Shown here piece after piece: positions 16,526 through 24,950 of a stretch of 64,000 nucleotides of DNA. The stretch is from Verrucomicrobiota bacterium (GTDB lineage: Bacteria; Verrucomicrobiota; Verrucomicrobiia; Limisphaerales; JADJPG01): assembly GCA_016713365.1 (NCBI GenBank), contig JADJPG010000035.1, positions 12,406 to 76,405 on the forward strand. The letters are read 5' to 3'. The notes below the pieces were generated by a model. It did no database searches. It had not been told where the DNA came from and saw nothing but the letters and a program-made list of their open reading frames with translations. How positions within the stretch are numbered: the first letter of the stretch is position 1; the number at the start of each line of letters is the position of its first letter. Made by a program: the position numbers and the translations under genes.

Positions 16526-17428
16526 TCAGTGGCGTTCGTGGGATCGCGGCGATGTGATGCGGGAAACTGCCGGACGGGTGGCGGGCTTCGGGCGAAGCGG
16601 AAACGCCGGGAGCAATTTGATGGCGTTGCGCCAAGTGGCGAAGCTCGCGCCAAGGACGGCAATCAACATCACTGCGAGGATCGATGCTTCGTGGTCTTGG
16701 TGGGAGTTGGAGATGCTGAGAATCCCGACCAGGTAACCGAGCAGCCCGGCGCCGCTGCTGCCGAGGCGGACACGGGTCGGAGGGAGGTTATAGACGAGAA
16801 ATCCTACCAACGCTCCCGCCATGCCTATGGCGCAGAGGCCGGCGAATGAATTGCCGGTGGCGCAGCGAGCCAGGAGGCCCATCGCCAGCAGACCGAGGCA
16901 ACCTGCCAGCCAGTTGACCGAATTAATACGTTGAAACAAGGCAATCACCAGGACGAGCCAGCCCAGAGTGGCGATACCGGACCAGTGCTCCAAGTGAACG
17001 CCCAAGGACGCAAGCGGAGTGTGGATGGATTCAAGCTGGATGCCTTGAAAACAGGCCACGGCGGCCACGAGCGATTGCAGAACAAGCCGGCGGCGCGGAC
17101 CGAGCGGGCTAAAGTCGTCCATCAGTCCAATCGCAAAGATGGCCAGTCCGGTGACGAGGATCGTCCAGTTTTGACGGGGGTTTGAAGTGGCATCCGGGAA
17201 TGCGATGCAGGCGAGAGCGGATACGGCCACGAAAGATGCAGCCAAGGGCAGGGCGCCCCACTTGGAAACGTATGGCCGAGAGTGTTCGGGGGAAGTAACG
17301 CCTGCGTTCCGGCGCTGAAGGTCCGAAAGCAGTGCGACCTTCCACCCCGAGAGGAGCAGCAGGGGTAGGGTCAACAGAGTGACCAGACAGCCTAAAATCA
17401 GGCAAAATAGCATTGGCTCAATGTTCAT
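16526..17428 (-). CDS. MraY/WecA-family membrane protein with degenerate active site
   Basis: 300 residues from the ATG at 17428; a TTG at 17452 would add eight residues. About nine or ten membrane helices and the family order of loops are visible. The GLMDDFSPLGPRRRL loop keeps the DD motif. However, the NxxDGxDGL loop reads INSVNWLAGCLGL (Asp to Asn and Asp to Ala), and the usual MGDSGS loop reads RLGSSGAGLLGYLVG (Asp lost). Active polyprenyl-phosphate sugar-1-phosphate transferases need these carboxylates. It may be a non-catalytic homologue. It lies near the glycan operon but on the other strand. Confidence 0.75.
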   Translation of the reverse strand: MNIEPMLFCLILGCLVTLLTLPLLLLSGWKVALLSDLQRRNAGVTSPEHSRPYVSKWGALPLAASFVAVSALACIAFPDATSNPRQNWTILVTGLAIFAIGLMDDFSPLGPRRRLVLQSLVAAVACFQGIQLESIHTPLASLGVHLEHWSGIATLGWLVLVIALFQRINSVNWLAGCLGLLAMGLLARCATGNSFAGLCAIGMAGALVGFLVYNLPPTRVRLGSSGAGLLGYLVGILSISNSHQDHEASILAVMLIAVLGASFATWRNAIKLLPAFPLRPKPATRPAVSRITSPRSHERH

Positions 17429-17702
17429 GCGTGCCGACGGCTGTCCTGCCAAGGAACTATAAACGCCAGTCGGACACTCCCTGTCTTTTCTCGCGTGAGC
17501 CGACGATGAACTTGCGGGATGGGGGAGTCAATTTCGAATCCCTGCGCCCGGATGAATTCCAGCTCATCAAAAACCCGAAAACAGGACTTGCCAATGCCCC
17601 CCTCGCTGCATACGCTCGCCACTCTTTTTCGAGACACGCCGTGTGAACGGCGGGCGGCAACAAATATCGCGGTTGGCCGCCATCGCGATAACGAAACGAT
17701 TT

Positions 17703-17957
17703 ATGTCAGTTAAAATTCGCATGAAGCGCATCGGCGCGAAGAACACCCCGGTGTTCCGCATCGTCGTGGCCGACAGCCGCAGTCCCCGCGACGGCAAGTG
17801 CATCGAAGAAATCGGCACTTACCAACCGCTCAAGAAGGGCGACAACTACACGCTGAACCTTGATCGCGCCGACTACTGGGTGAGCAAGGGCGCGCAGCCG
17901 AGCGATACCGTGGCCAGCTTCCTTCGCAAGGCGAAGAAAGCCGCTGCTGTGGCCTGA
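17703..17957 (+). CDS. rpsP: 30S ribosomal protein S16
   Basis: 84 residues; start ATG at 17703, which gives MSVKIRMKRIGAKNTPVFRIVVADSRSPRDG in full, the conserved S16 N-terminus. It ends with a short Ala/Lys tail. First gene of the conserved rpsP-khpA-trmD-rplS block. The 274 bases upstream (17429-17702) contain no credible gene and presumably hold the promoter. No good Shine-Dalgarno sequence is visible before the start, as for several genes here. Confidence 0.97.
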   Translation: MSVKIRMKRIGAKNTPVFRIVVADSRSPRDGKCIEEIGTYQPLKKGDNYTLNLDRADYWVSKGAQPSDTVASFLRKAKKAAAVA

Positions 17958-17976
17958 TTTCGCAGCCAGGCCCGCC

Positions 17977-18237
17977 ATGCAAGCGTTTCTGGAATTCGTC
18001 GTCAAAGGCCTGGTCCAGAAGCCTGAAGAAATCACCGTCACGCCAGTCGAGAAGAACGGCATGACGGTTTACGAGTTGCGGATGAACCCATCGGACGTGG
18101 GCCGCATCATCGGGCGCGAGGGAGTGACGATTAATGCGATTCGTTCCCTCCTTACCGCCGGCAGCGCGAAGAAAGGCATCCGCTGCTCCCTCGATATCGT
18201 CGAGGAAAACAACGTCCGCCGCGGTGAGCGTCGGTGA
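17977..18237 (+). CDS. khpA: KH-domain RNA-binding protein KhpA
   Basis: 86 residues, a single KH domain with the RNA-binding GxxG loop in GRIIGREGVTINAIRSLL. In other bacteria KhpA pairs with KhpB and binds many RNAs. The position between rpsP and trmD is conserved in many bacteria. Here trmD follows directly, with no rimM gene between them as is often found. Confidence 0.94.
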   Translation: MQAFLEFVVKGLVQKPEEITVTPVEKNGMTVYELRMNPSDVGRIIGREGVTINAIRSLLTAGSAKKGIRCSLDIVEENNVRRGERR

Positions 18238-18300
18238 CGTCGCCGGAGGTTCCGGCGTAGGCCGGTGGCCGGTGGAAGCAAGCTGAAGCCGACTCCAGCG

Positions 18301-19002
18301 ATGAAAATCGATGTGCTCACCTTGTTCCCGGAGATGTTTTCCGGCCCGATGGATGTCAGCATCGTCGGGCGCGCCCGGAAAGCCGGGTTGCTGGATTTGC
18401 GGTTGCAGAACCTGCGTCAATGGACGCACGACCGGCACAAAACGGTGGATGACAAACCGTTTGGTGGCGGCGCGGGAATGGTCCTGAAACCGGAACCGAT
18501 CTTTGAAGCAGTGGAAAGTCTGGCGGATGAAATGACGCACGTCATCCTGACCGCGCCCGCCGGACGGCCCTTCACTCAGGCCATCGCCCGTGAGCTGTCG
18601 CAGAAAGAGCATCTGCTCTTCATCTGTCCCAGCTACGAAGGTGTGGATGACCGGGTGTGCGAGGCGCTGGTGGATGATGAGTTGTCCATCGGCGATTACG
18701 TGCTGACCAACGGCGGATTGCCTGCCATGGTCATCATTGATGCGATTACGCGGCTGTTGCCTGGCGCATTGGGTGACGATGAAAGCTCGCAAGACGAGTC
18801 CTTCAGCCACGGCTTGCTGGAGTATCCGCACTACACGCGGCCAGCGGAGTATCGGGGCATGAAAGTTCCCGATGTGCTGCTCTCCGGGCATCACGCGGAG
18901 ATTGAAAAGTGGCGCGCGGAACAGTCGAAGCGCCGAACGGCGGAACGCCGGCCAGATTTATTAAACCGCGGTGGCGGAGAGAACGCCCCGCAAACGACAT
19001 AG
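18301..19002 (+). CDS. trmD: tRNA (guanine-37-N1)-methyltransferase
   Basis: 233 residues from the ATG at 18301 (MKIDVLTLFPEMF, the standard start). The SPOUT trefoil-knot elements are visible: PFGGGAGMVLKPEPIF, LFICPSYEGVDDRV, SIGDYVLTNGGLPAMV and the LEYPHYTRPAEYRGMKVPDVLLSG segment. It methylates G37 of tRNAs reading CNN codons and prevents +1 frameshifting. Full length and intact. Confidence 0.97.
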   Translation: MKIDVLTLFPEMFSGPMDVSIVGRARKAGLLDLRLQNLRQWTHDRHKTVDDKPFGGGAGMVLKPEPIFEAVESLADEMTHVILTAPAGRPFTQAIARELSQKEHLLFICPSYEGVDDRVCEALVDDELSIGDYVLTNGGLPAMVIIDAITRLLPGALGDDESSQDESFSHGLLEYPHYTRPAEYRGMKVPDVLLSGHHAEIEKWRAEQSKRRTAERRPDLLNRGGGENAPQTT

Positions 19003-19007
19003 CATTT

Positions 19008-19424
19008 ATGAACCAGGCATTACTTGATAAGATTGAAGGCGAGCAGTTCCGCAAAGAAGCGGCGAAGTTTAACGTCGGCGACAGCGTCAAGGTCCACACC
19101 AAGGTCGTGGAAGGCGACAAGGAACGCATCCAGATCTTCGCAGGCGTTGTGATCGGCAAGCGCGGTCGCGGCCTGAATGAAACCTTCACCGTCCGCCGCA
19201 TCAGCTACGGCGAAGGCGTTGAGCGCGTTTTCCCGTTCCACTCGCCCCGGGTGGACAAGGTGGAAGTGGAACGCGAGGGCTCTGTCCGCCGCGCGAAGCT
19301 CACCTACCTGCGCAAGCGCATTGGCAAGGGCGCCACGCTGGTGAAGGAAAAGGTTTCCGCTGCCAAGACTGCCAAAGCCGCCGAAGCCACCAAAGCGGCC
19401 AAGGCTGCCGCCGCCGCAAAGTAA
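19008..19424 (+). CDS. rplS: 50S ribosomal protein L19 with Ala/Lys-rich tail
   Basis: 138 residues from the ATG at 19008. The L19 core is complete: FNVGDSVKVHTKVVEGDKERIQ, GVVIGKRGRGLNETFTVRR, VERVFPFHSP and KLTYLRKRIGKGA. The last ~25 residues are a low-complexity tail of Ala, Lys and Thr (KTAKAAEATKAAKAAAAAK), beyond the usual ~115-residue end. A strong terminator follows 27 bases after the stop. Confidence 0.97.
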   Translation: MNQALLDKIEGEQFRKEAAKFNVGDSVKVHTKVVEGDKERIQIFAGVVIGKRGRGLNETFTVRRISYGEGVERVFPFHSPRVDKVEVEREGSVRRAKLTYLRKRIGKGATLVKEKVSAAKTAKAAEATKAAKAAAAAK

Positions 19425-19451
19425 GCCTCACCGAATTCATTTCATTGCATG

Positions 19452-19485
19452 CAAAGGCAGCCGTTGAGGCTGCCTTTGTTTTTTT
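19452..19485 (+). terminator. Intrinsic terminator after rplS
   Basis: Perfect 11-base stem CAAAGGCAGCC (19452-19462) and GGCTGCCTTTG (19468-19478), loop GTTGA, followed by seven T. This is the cleanest intrinsic terminator in the window and ends the rpsP operon. Confidence 0.95.
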
Positions 19486-19498
19486 CTGAAACCACTCT

Positions 19499-19945
19499 TC
19501 AAGGACGGGCCATCACTACAATCGGGGAGCCGACGCGAACCTCTCCGGCCTCAATGACCTTCCAATAAGTGCCGCGCAGGTTCAGATGCCGGGTGGCTTT
19601 GGCGTTCACGAAGAAGAGCGCATCCGCGCCAAAACGTTTCTTGAACTTGGAACAGCCGTCGTGCGGCATGGGCGTGACTTCGACCGTGGCATCGCCAACA
19701 CGCAGGCGCGAACCCGGCGGGAGATTCGCTGCGGACAAATCCAGCTCCACGAACAGACTGTCGCCGAAGAGCGTGAGCGGCTGCCCATTGGCGATGAGTT
19801 CCGCTACGTCGCGTTGCATGACGCAAATCTGAGCGTCGATCATCCGCTCCGGGTCACGGCCCCATTTGTCGCCCGGCACGCCTTCTTCCGGAGAAAGGCG
19901 CAGACGCTCCGGCGTTTCGCGCGAGCCATCCTCGGGCCGACGCAT
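19499..19945 (-). CDS. MOSC-domain protein
   Basis: 148 residues from the ATG at 19945. MOSC domains bind molybdenum cofactor or a sulfur carrier through a conserved Cys; here PMPHDGCSKFKKRFG holds it, with LRGTYWKVIEAGEVRVGSPI after it. The frame is open upstream for about 100 more bases and encodes a plausible family-like lead-in (RRSKDSGRLTLI) but no ATG, GTG or TTG. The true protein may start earlier at a rare codon, or the start region may contain a sequence error. Substrate unknown. Confidence 0.82.
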   Translation of the reverse strand: MRRPEDGSRETPERLRLSPEEGVPGDKWGRDPERMIDAQICVMQRDVAELIANGQPLTLFGDSLFVELDLSAANLPPGSRLRVGDATVEVTPMPHDGCSKFKKRFGADALFFVNAKATRHLNLRGTYWKVIEAGEVRVGSPIVVMARP

Positions 19946-20059
19946 GATGAGTGTGAGGCGACCGGAATCTTTGGAGCGGCGGGCAAAGCGCGGAGCCGGG
20001 ATTGCAGCGCCGCGAGTGGAAGGTGGCAGGACGGATCGATGTGCTGGCAGGTTCCAAAC

Positions 20060-20308
20060 TCATGGTTTCTTTCCCCATATTGCACCGGACCCTTCAAGGA
20101 CGAATTTTTTATGAATTTCTCCCCGACGCAAGATCACCCATCCGTATCCATAACTTTTGCCTTCGATAAGTCGGAAAAAGAACATTGCATCCGTTGCAGG
20201 TTCAAACTCTCGTCTCATCAGTTGCACATGCTCATGCTCGGCTGCGGCACCGGTTTCCCACCGCTTTCTGACTTCATTGCTAAGGGCAGCAGTCCACCAG
20301 TTCGACAT
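20060..20308 (-). CDS. Small hypothetical ORF
   Basis: 82 residues, no recognised family; aromatic-rich middle (MFFFRLIEGKSYGYGWVILRRG). It overlaps the ORF at 20280-20483 by 29 bases in a different frame. Both could be pieces of one frameshifted gene or neither may be real. The region 19946-20498 has no better candidate on either strand. Confidence 0.3.
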   Translation of the reverse strand: MSNWWTAALSNEVRKRWETGAAAEHEHVQLMRREFEPATDAMFFFRLIEGKSYGYGWVILRRGEIHKKFVLEGSGAIWGKKP

Positions 20309-20483
20309 AGGCTTCCTGCAAACTGCGCAGCAATAAAGGTCTCGGAAACCCGCGTGACATTTCTTGATCCAATGATTCCAACGACGTTTCGTAGAAAGCG
20401 AGCCTTAGCTCAGGCGCCTTTGAAAACAATGCCCTGGCCGCAGGTCCGGCAACCAGAACATCCTGAGCAGAACTTTCGCACAC
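20280..20483 (-). CDS. Small hypothetical ORF
   Basis: 67 residues, helical character (APELRLAFYETSLESLDQEM ... SLQEAYVELV). No family recognised. It may be the N-terminal part of a gene broken by a frameshift near 20290, with the ORF at 20060-20308 as the rest. Weak support. Confidence 0.28.
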   Translation of the reverse strand: MCESSAQDVLVAGPAARALFSKAPELRLAFYETSLESLDQEMSRGFPRPLLLRSLQEAYVELVDCCP

Positions 20484-20498
20484 AGTAGTGCTCGCGGT

Positions 20499-21464
20499 TC
20501 ATAGTCGGTCAGGCTTCAGCTGAACGCCTTCCTCAAGCATCGCCACACTCTTCGCCACGGCCGTGTCGGGCGCTTCCTTACCTTCCATTTCGAGCGAGAT
20601 GTAGCCGGTGTAGTTCACTGCGCCGAGAATTTTCGCGATGCGTTTGTAGTCGAGGTCGAGCGTGTACCATTCGCCGCCGCCGTAGTAGGTCTTGGCCTGC
20701 ACGAAGACGGTCTTGGGCGCGATCTGTTCCAGCTTGTCGTAGGGGTTTTCGAGGAAGTTGCCGGTGTCCATCAGGCCGCCGAGCCACGGGGAGTTGATGG
20801 AGTTCAGCACGCGGAGCAATCCCGCCGGCGTGCGCGTGAGGCCCCAGTGATTTTCCAGCGCGAGCACCACGCCACATTCGGCGGCCTTGGGCAGGCATTT
20901 CTCGATGCAATCGACGCACCACTTGAAGCCGTCGTCCTCGGTGTGGCCGGGCAGGATGGGTTCCTCGCCGCGCGCTTTCATCAGGTCGTCGAAGGACGCG
21001 ATGGTGTTCCAGCGGCCGGAGTTCAGGCGGATGCACGGCACGCCGAGTTCGTAGGCGATCTCGATGCACTTGAGCGTGTGCTCGATTTGTTTTTGGCGAT
21101 ATTCGGCGCTGGGATCGACGAAGTCCTGGTGAATGGACAGGCAGATGAGATCAATGCCGTTGGTGAAGGCGTGGCGCTTGAGCTTTTGCAGGTAAGGCCG
21201 GTGCGCGGGCGTGAGCGGTTCCTTCTCCGGGATGTCCATCTGGCGATGGAGAATATCCACGCCCTCGACACCGAGCTGCGCGGCCTTGTCGATCACGGTC
21301 TCGATGAGCACGCGGTCGGTCTTGAAGTGCCAGTAGGAGTAAGTGGAAACGCCGAGCTTGATGCGTTTCTTTGGCGCGGGTTTCGAGGCTGGCGCGGCGA
21401 GCAGTGCGGGGGCGGAAGCGGCGAGGGCGGCGGTGGTGAGGAAGTTTCGGCGGGTCAGGTTCAT
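20499..21464 (-). CDS. Sugar phosphate isomerase/epimerase-like protein with Tat signal
   Basis: 321 residues. The N-terminus MNLTRRNFLTTAALAASAPALL is a twin-arginine signal, so the protein is predicted to be folded in the cytoplasm and exported by Tat; tatA and tatC lie at the start of this window. The mature part is an AP-endonuclease-2/xylose isomerase-like TIM barrel: KLGVSTYSYWHF, GVEGVDILHRQM, LALENHWGLTRTP (Glu and His ligands) and GGLMDTGNF. Such exported barrels are very common in Verrucomicrobiota and Planctomycetota; the substrate is not known. Confidence 0.9.
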   Translation of the reverse strand: MNLTRRNFLTTAALAASAPALLAAPASKPAPKKRIKLGVSTYSYWHFKTDRVLIETVIDKAAQLGVEGVDILHRQMDIPEKEPLTPAHRPYLQKLKRHAFTNGIDLICLSIHQDFVDPSAEYRQKQIEHTLKCIEIAYELGVPCIRLNSGRWNTIASFDDLMKARGEEPILPGHTEDDGFKWCVDCIEKCLPKAAECGVVLALENHWGLTRTPAGLLRVLNSINSPWLGGLMDTGNFLENPYDKLEQIAPKTVFVQAKTYYGGGEWYTLDLDYKRIAKILGAVNYTGYISLEMEGKEAPDTAVAKSVAMLEEGVQLKPDRL

Positions 21465-21549
21465 ACTGCCCGGAGCCTATCGTTCGGGGCTCGTGAGGGA
21501 AGAACTTTTCGCGTGGCCACGGCCACGAATTCGCCTCCCGCAAACCGGG

Positions 21550-22875
21550 CTACTTCTGCGCGATATACATGTCGGTGCCGTCGAGGCGTTCGACAATCAT
21601 GTCCACCGTCTTCTCGATCGCGCCGAGGTTTTCGCGCACGACCCGAAGGGCGTTCATCCCGAGTGCGATGGCCTGATCGTTGTCGGACAGCAGCGTGGCG
21701 AAAGCTTCTTCGAGTCCCTTGGCATCGCGCACCTGAATGGCGCCGCGGCGTTCGACGAACGTTTTGGCGATGGCCTCGAAGTTCTGCATGTTCGGCCCGA
21801 AGATCATGGGCTTGCCGAGCGCGCCGGGTTCAATGGGATTTTGTCCGCCTTCGGCCGTGAGGCTCTTGCCGACGAAGATGACGTTGGCGTGTTGGTAGAA
21901 GAATTTGAGTTCGCCGGTGGTGTTCACCAGGAGGCAATCGACTTCGCCCGCCTGAAACTCGGATTTGGGTGTGACTTCCTTCCGGTAAACGAACTTCACG
22001 CCGTGCGCCGCGATGTCGCGGGCGGCTTCCTTGCCGCGTTCGAAGTGCCTCGGCACGACGATGAGGAAGAGTTTGGGGAAGCGCTGGCGGAGGCGCATGA
22101 AGACTTCGGCCAGGACGCCTTCTTCGCCGGCGTGTGTGCTGCCACCGATAATGACGGGCGCGTCTTTCGGCACGCCCAGCTGGGTGAGGAGGCGCGGAAC
22201 GTCGATGGGGACGCGTTCTTCCAGCTTCGCGGCGTCGAATTTGAGGTTGCCGACGACGCGAATGCTTTCCGGCTGGCAGCCTAGTTCGCGGAGGCGGGCG
22301 GCGTCGGCGTCGTTCTGGCAGCCGACACCGGCGAATCCCGCAAAGAGCGGACGGAAGAGCAGTCCGAAGCGGCGGTAGCCGGCGAAGGATCGTTCGGAGA
22401 GCCGGGCGTTGACGAGGAAGGTGGGAACGCCGAGATCGTCGGCGGTCCAGAGAAAGTTCGGCCAAATCTCGGCCTCGACGAGCACTACAGCTTCCGGATG
22501 GATCGCCATGAACGCTCGGCGGACGCAGGCGCGGCGGTCAATGGGGTAATAGATTTTCTGGATGTGCGACGGGAGCTTCTTCTGCAGTTCCGCCATGCCC
22601 GTGGTCGTGGTGGTGGAGACAACGATCTTCAGGTTCGGCATCCGGTTCTCCAACGCGGCGATGAGCTGGGTGGCGACGTTGACCTCGCCCACGCTGACGG
22701 CATGGATCCAAAGGACGTGCCGGTTGGTCATGGCCTGTTTGACCTTGGCGTTGAATTTGCCGAAGCGTTCGGAGAATCCCTCCTGCCAGTTCCCCCGCCG
22801 CCGCATGCGCACGAAGTAGTAGGGCGCGCTCAGGCAGAAGAAGATGATGAACAGGATGTTGTAGATCAGCCGCAT
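21550..22875 (-). CDS. waaA: 3-deoxy-D-manno-octulosonic acid (Kdo) transferase
   Basis: 441 residues. Transfers Kdo from CMP-Kdo to lipid IVA, the first step of LPS core assembly. It has an N-terminal membrane anchor (IYNILFIIFFCLSAPYYF), the WIHAVSVGEVNVATQLI segment with catalytic Glu, STTTTTGMAELQKKL, LVEAEIWPNFLW, and the CMP-binding C-terminal lobe with GGSTHAGEEGVL, VPRHFERG and GGQNPIEPGALGKPMIFGPNM. Together with lpxD this implies a lipid A-containing outer membrane. It is divergent from nothing close; the gene upstream is 129 bases away on the same strand. Confidence 0.97.
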   Translation of the reverse strand: MRLIYNILFIIFFCLSAPYYFVRMRRRGNWQEGFSERFGKFNAKVKQAMTNRHVLWIHAVSVGEVNVATQLIAALENRMPNLKIVVSTTTTTGMAELQKKLPSHIQKIYYPIDRRACVRRAFMAIHPEAVVLVEAEIWPNFLWTADDLGVPTFLVNARLSERSFAGYRRFGLLFRPLFAGFAGVGCQNDADAARLRELGCQPESIRVVGNLKFDAAKLEERVPIDVPRLLTQLGVPKDAPVIIGGSTHAGEEGVLAEVFMRLRQRFPKLFLIVVPRHFERGKEAARDIAAHGVKFVYRKEVTPKSEFQAGEVDCLLVNTTGELKFFYQHANVIFVGKSLTAEGGQNPIEPGALGKPMIFGPNMQNFEAIAKTFVERRGAIQVRDAKGLEEAFATLLSDNDQAIALGMNALRVVRENLGAIEKTVDMIVERLDGTDMYIAQK

Positions 22876-23004
22876 GGTTTCAGCGCATCAGTTGCTATAT
22901 CAGCCGAAATACCCCCCGGCTGGCAAAAGAAAATCCCACGAGAGCGGCCTTAGATGCAATCAATCTCCCACCGGTGGCTCTGCGAATCGAACGCCCCGAG
23001 TTTG

Positions 23005-24083
23005 TCACAAGGCGGGTCCCAGCACGACGCGGAAGCCCACATCGTAGTTGCCGTGGATGGGGTTGCTGTCGGAGCGAACAGCCGAACGGCAATCCGCTGC
23101 GAAGCTTTGCCAGCCGCCGCCACGAATGACCTTGGGCGCGGTCTCAGCCGGACCAGCCGGGTCCGTGACGGCTCCACCGGGCAACGACTCAGCCCACCAA
23201 TCCGCGCACCATTCGAAGACGTTTCCGTGCATGTCGTGCAGTCCCCAGGCGTTCGGCGCATAGCTGCCTACCGGGGCGGTTTGTCCCAAAGCGACCCCAC
23301 TGGGATTGAGGCAATGATCCAATTCCTCGCCGCACGGCGGGTATTCGAAGTTCCCTTGGAAGTTGGCCATGCCCGACCTGAGTGCTTCGCCGTAATGAAC
23401 GGCGGTTGCGGTGCCGGCGCGACAAGCGTATTCCCACTCGGCCTCCGTCGGTAAACGATACACGTAGCCCGAGGGAAGGCGTCCAGCAGCGCGTTCCCGC
23501 TCCGTTACGGCATCGCAGTACGCCACGGCGTCATACCATTCCACCTGCTCGACCGGCCGGTTCGGATCGCCAACGAACTGGCTGGGGTTCCGGCCTACGA
23601 CCGCTTCGAACTCGCCTTGGGTCACTTCATAACGGCCCATCCAAAACCCGCGACTGATCGTGACTTCCGTCTGTGGACCTTCGGTTGGGTAGCGGGCGGG
23701 TTCCGTTGCGGGGCTGCCCATCGTGAAACGGCCCGCCGGGATGTAGGCCATGTTCGTCCCGGGATTGAATCCCGACCAGAACGCGGCGAAGTAGAAGCGC
23801 TGACTTCGGTTCGCCGTTACCGGCAGCAATAGTTCGGCGATACCTGTGGGAAGATTGGTTTGGAGCGCCAAGGAGCGGTTCGTGGAGTCGGGGGAAAGCT
23901 GGGAAGCGGCGTAGATGAAGAGGGATCCAGCACCGGGAAGATTGCCAACGCGGGCTGTAACGCACCTTCCGCGGCCGCGGCGTGGAGGCTCAGCCCTTGC
24001 GCTAAAGCATCTTCTGCGGTCGCCACTAAGAATAGCGGCAATGCGGCAAGGAAAAGGACACGCGACGAAACGACGGTACGCAT
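23005..24083 (-). CDS. SUMF1/formylglycine-generating-enzyme-like secreted protein, frameshifted near the N-terminus
   Basis: The SUMF1 domain is complete: YIPAGRFTMGSPATEPARYP, GFWMGRYEVTQGEFEAV, RLPTEAEWEYACRAG, GLHDMHGNVFEWCADWW and VIRGGGWQSFAADCRSAVR. True formylglycine-generating enzymes use a Cys pair near the last segment; only one Cys is seen, so sulfatase activation is unlikely. The start at 24083 gives a signal peptide (VLFLAALPLFLVATAEDALAQ) in one frame. The domain lies in another, which is open upstream only as out-of-frame sequence to 24135. A one-base shift between about 23930 and 23985 would join them. A short module (TNRSLALQT ... RSQRFYFAAF) separates signal and domain. Confidence 0.85.
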
Positions 24084-24226
24084 AACTGTTCAAGGATTTG
24101 GCGTCTGAGAGCGCCAGAGTAAACCACACTTGCACCGGTCCGGCAAGCGGCAGACCGGCTTTCGAGTGTTCTTAAACTCGCCGCGATTGCTCCTTCGACG
24201 CAGGCTGAAAGTCGCTCGGAGTAAAG

Positions 24227-24256
24227 GATTAGTATTTAGAAAGTCTGTGATTAGTA
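24227..24256. promoter_or_regulatory. Paired GATTAGTA direct repeats upstream of a lipoprotein gene
   Basis: The octamer GATTAGTA occurs at 24227-24234 and again at 24249-24256, 22 bases start to start, or about two helical turns. It sits in the only strongly AT-rich stretch of the neighbourhood, about 90 bases before the lipoprotein start at 24344. That spacing suits two copies of a DNA-binding protein. A possible -10-like TATGTT lies at about 24274. This is pattern-based only. Confidence 0.35.
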
Positions 24257-24343
24257 AAAGTGTGGTTCTGTGATATGTTGTGGCGTCGCCTATCTCAGCT
24301 GGCTCTTTCAAAATTCAACGGACGGAAAATCATCAGAGGAATT

Positions 24344-24925
24344 ATGAAGGCCTACGCCATGTGCTTGTTGTTTCTAGCCTTGGTAATCACTACCACGGGA
24401 TGCAAATCGTTGTTCTCATCCAGCGGCCAGCGGGCGCGCACTCCGTGGCAAAACTTCGATGAAGCGCAGGTCGCCTTCGACAAGGTTGTCCCTCACAAAA
24501 CCACCGTTGAAGAGTTGAAAGGGCTGGGGTTCGACCCCAACACCACGCCCAACATCAAGATTCTCACCTACCTCGACCTCATTCAGCGGTTCATTCCCAA
24601 CTCCTCGATCAGCATGAAAGATCTGCAGCCGGATGTCCGGGCCTGTATCGAAGCGAAAGACTGCTGCCACGCGTACGAAATGGAACTCGATATGACGGAC
24701 AGCAAACGTTACGGGAACCTTGCGCTGGATGTGTTCGGATTCAATCGCAAGACCAAGACCACTGGGTGGCGGTTCAAAGCGCTCGTCATTGTGAAGGATG
24801 ACGTTGTCGCCTACAAGATTCGCTCCGGTGAACCGAACGTGGATCGTCTCGAACAGAAAACCAAGCCGCTGGGTCCGTTGCAGGAGCTGGATAATGTGGT
24901 CACGAAAGTCATCGGCGCCTTTTAA
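24344..24925 (+). CDS. Lipoprotein of unknown function
   Basis: 193 residues; the ATG at 24344 is preceded by AGAGGA at 24335-24340. Lipoprotein signal: hydrophobic core LLFLALVITTTGC with the lipobox Cys at residue 20. The rest is soluble, with DEAQVAFDKVVPHKTTVEELKGLG suggesting a SmpA/BamE-like start (the KxxxxxVxxLG pattern). No firm family. The protein contains DCCHAYEMELD, with two adjacent Cys. Single gene between divergent and convergent neighbours. Confidence 0.8.
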   Translation: MKAYAMCLLFLALVITTTGCKSLFSSSGQRARTPWQNFDEAQVAFDKVVPHKTTVEELKGLGFDPNTTPNIKILTYLDLIQRFIPNSSISMKDLQPDVRACIEAKDCCHAYEMELDMTDSKRYGNLALDVFGFNRKTKTTGWRFKALVIVKDDVVAYKIRSGEPNVDRLEQKTKPLGPLQELDNVVTKVIGAF

Positions 24926-24950
24926 TCGGCGAGGACATGAGACGCCTGAG

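Noticed and set aside
15458..16849. 463-codon plus-strand ORF opposite the amidohydrolase
   Set aside because: Antisense shadow spanning two real minus-strand genes.
17429..17702. Small minus-strand ORF (17425-17637) before rpsP
   Set aside because: No homology pattern, and overlaps the start of the MraY-like gene; the region is better read as the rpsP promoter region.
19586..20488. 300-codon plus-strand ORF crossing the MOSC gene and the intergenic region
   Set aside because: Mixed composition with no start context; its first half mirrors the MOSC frame.
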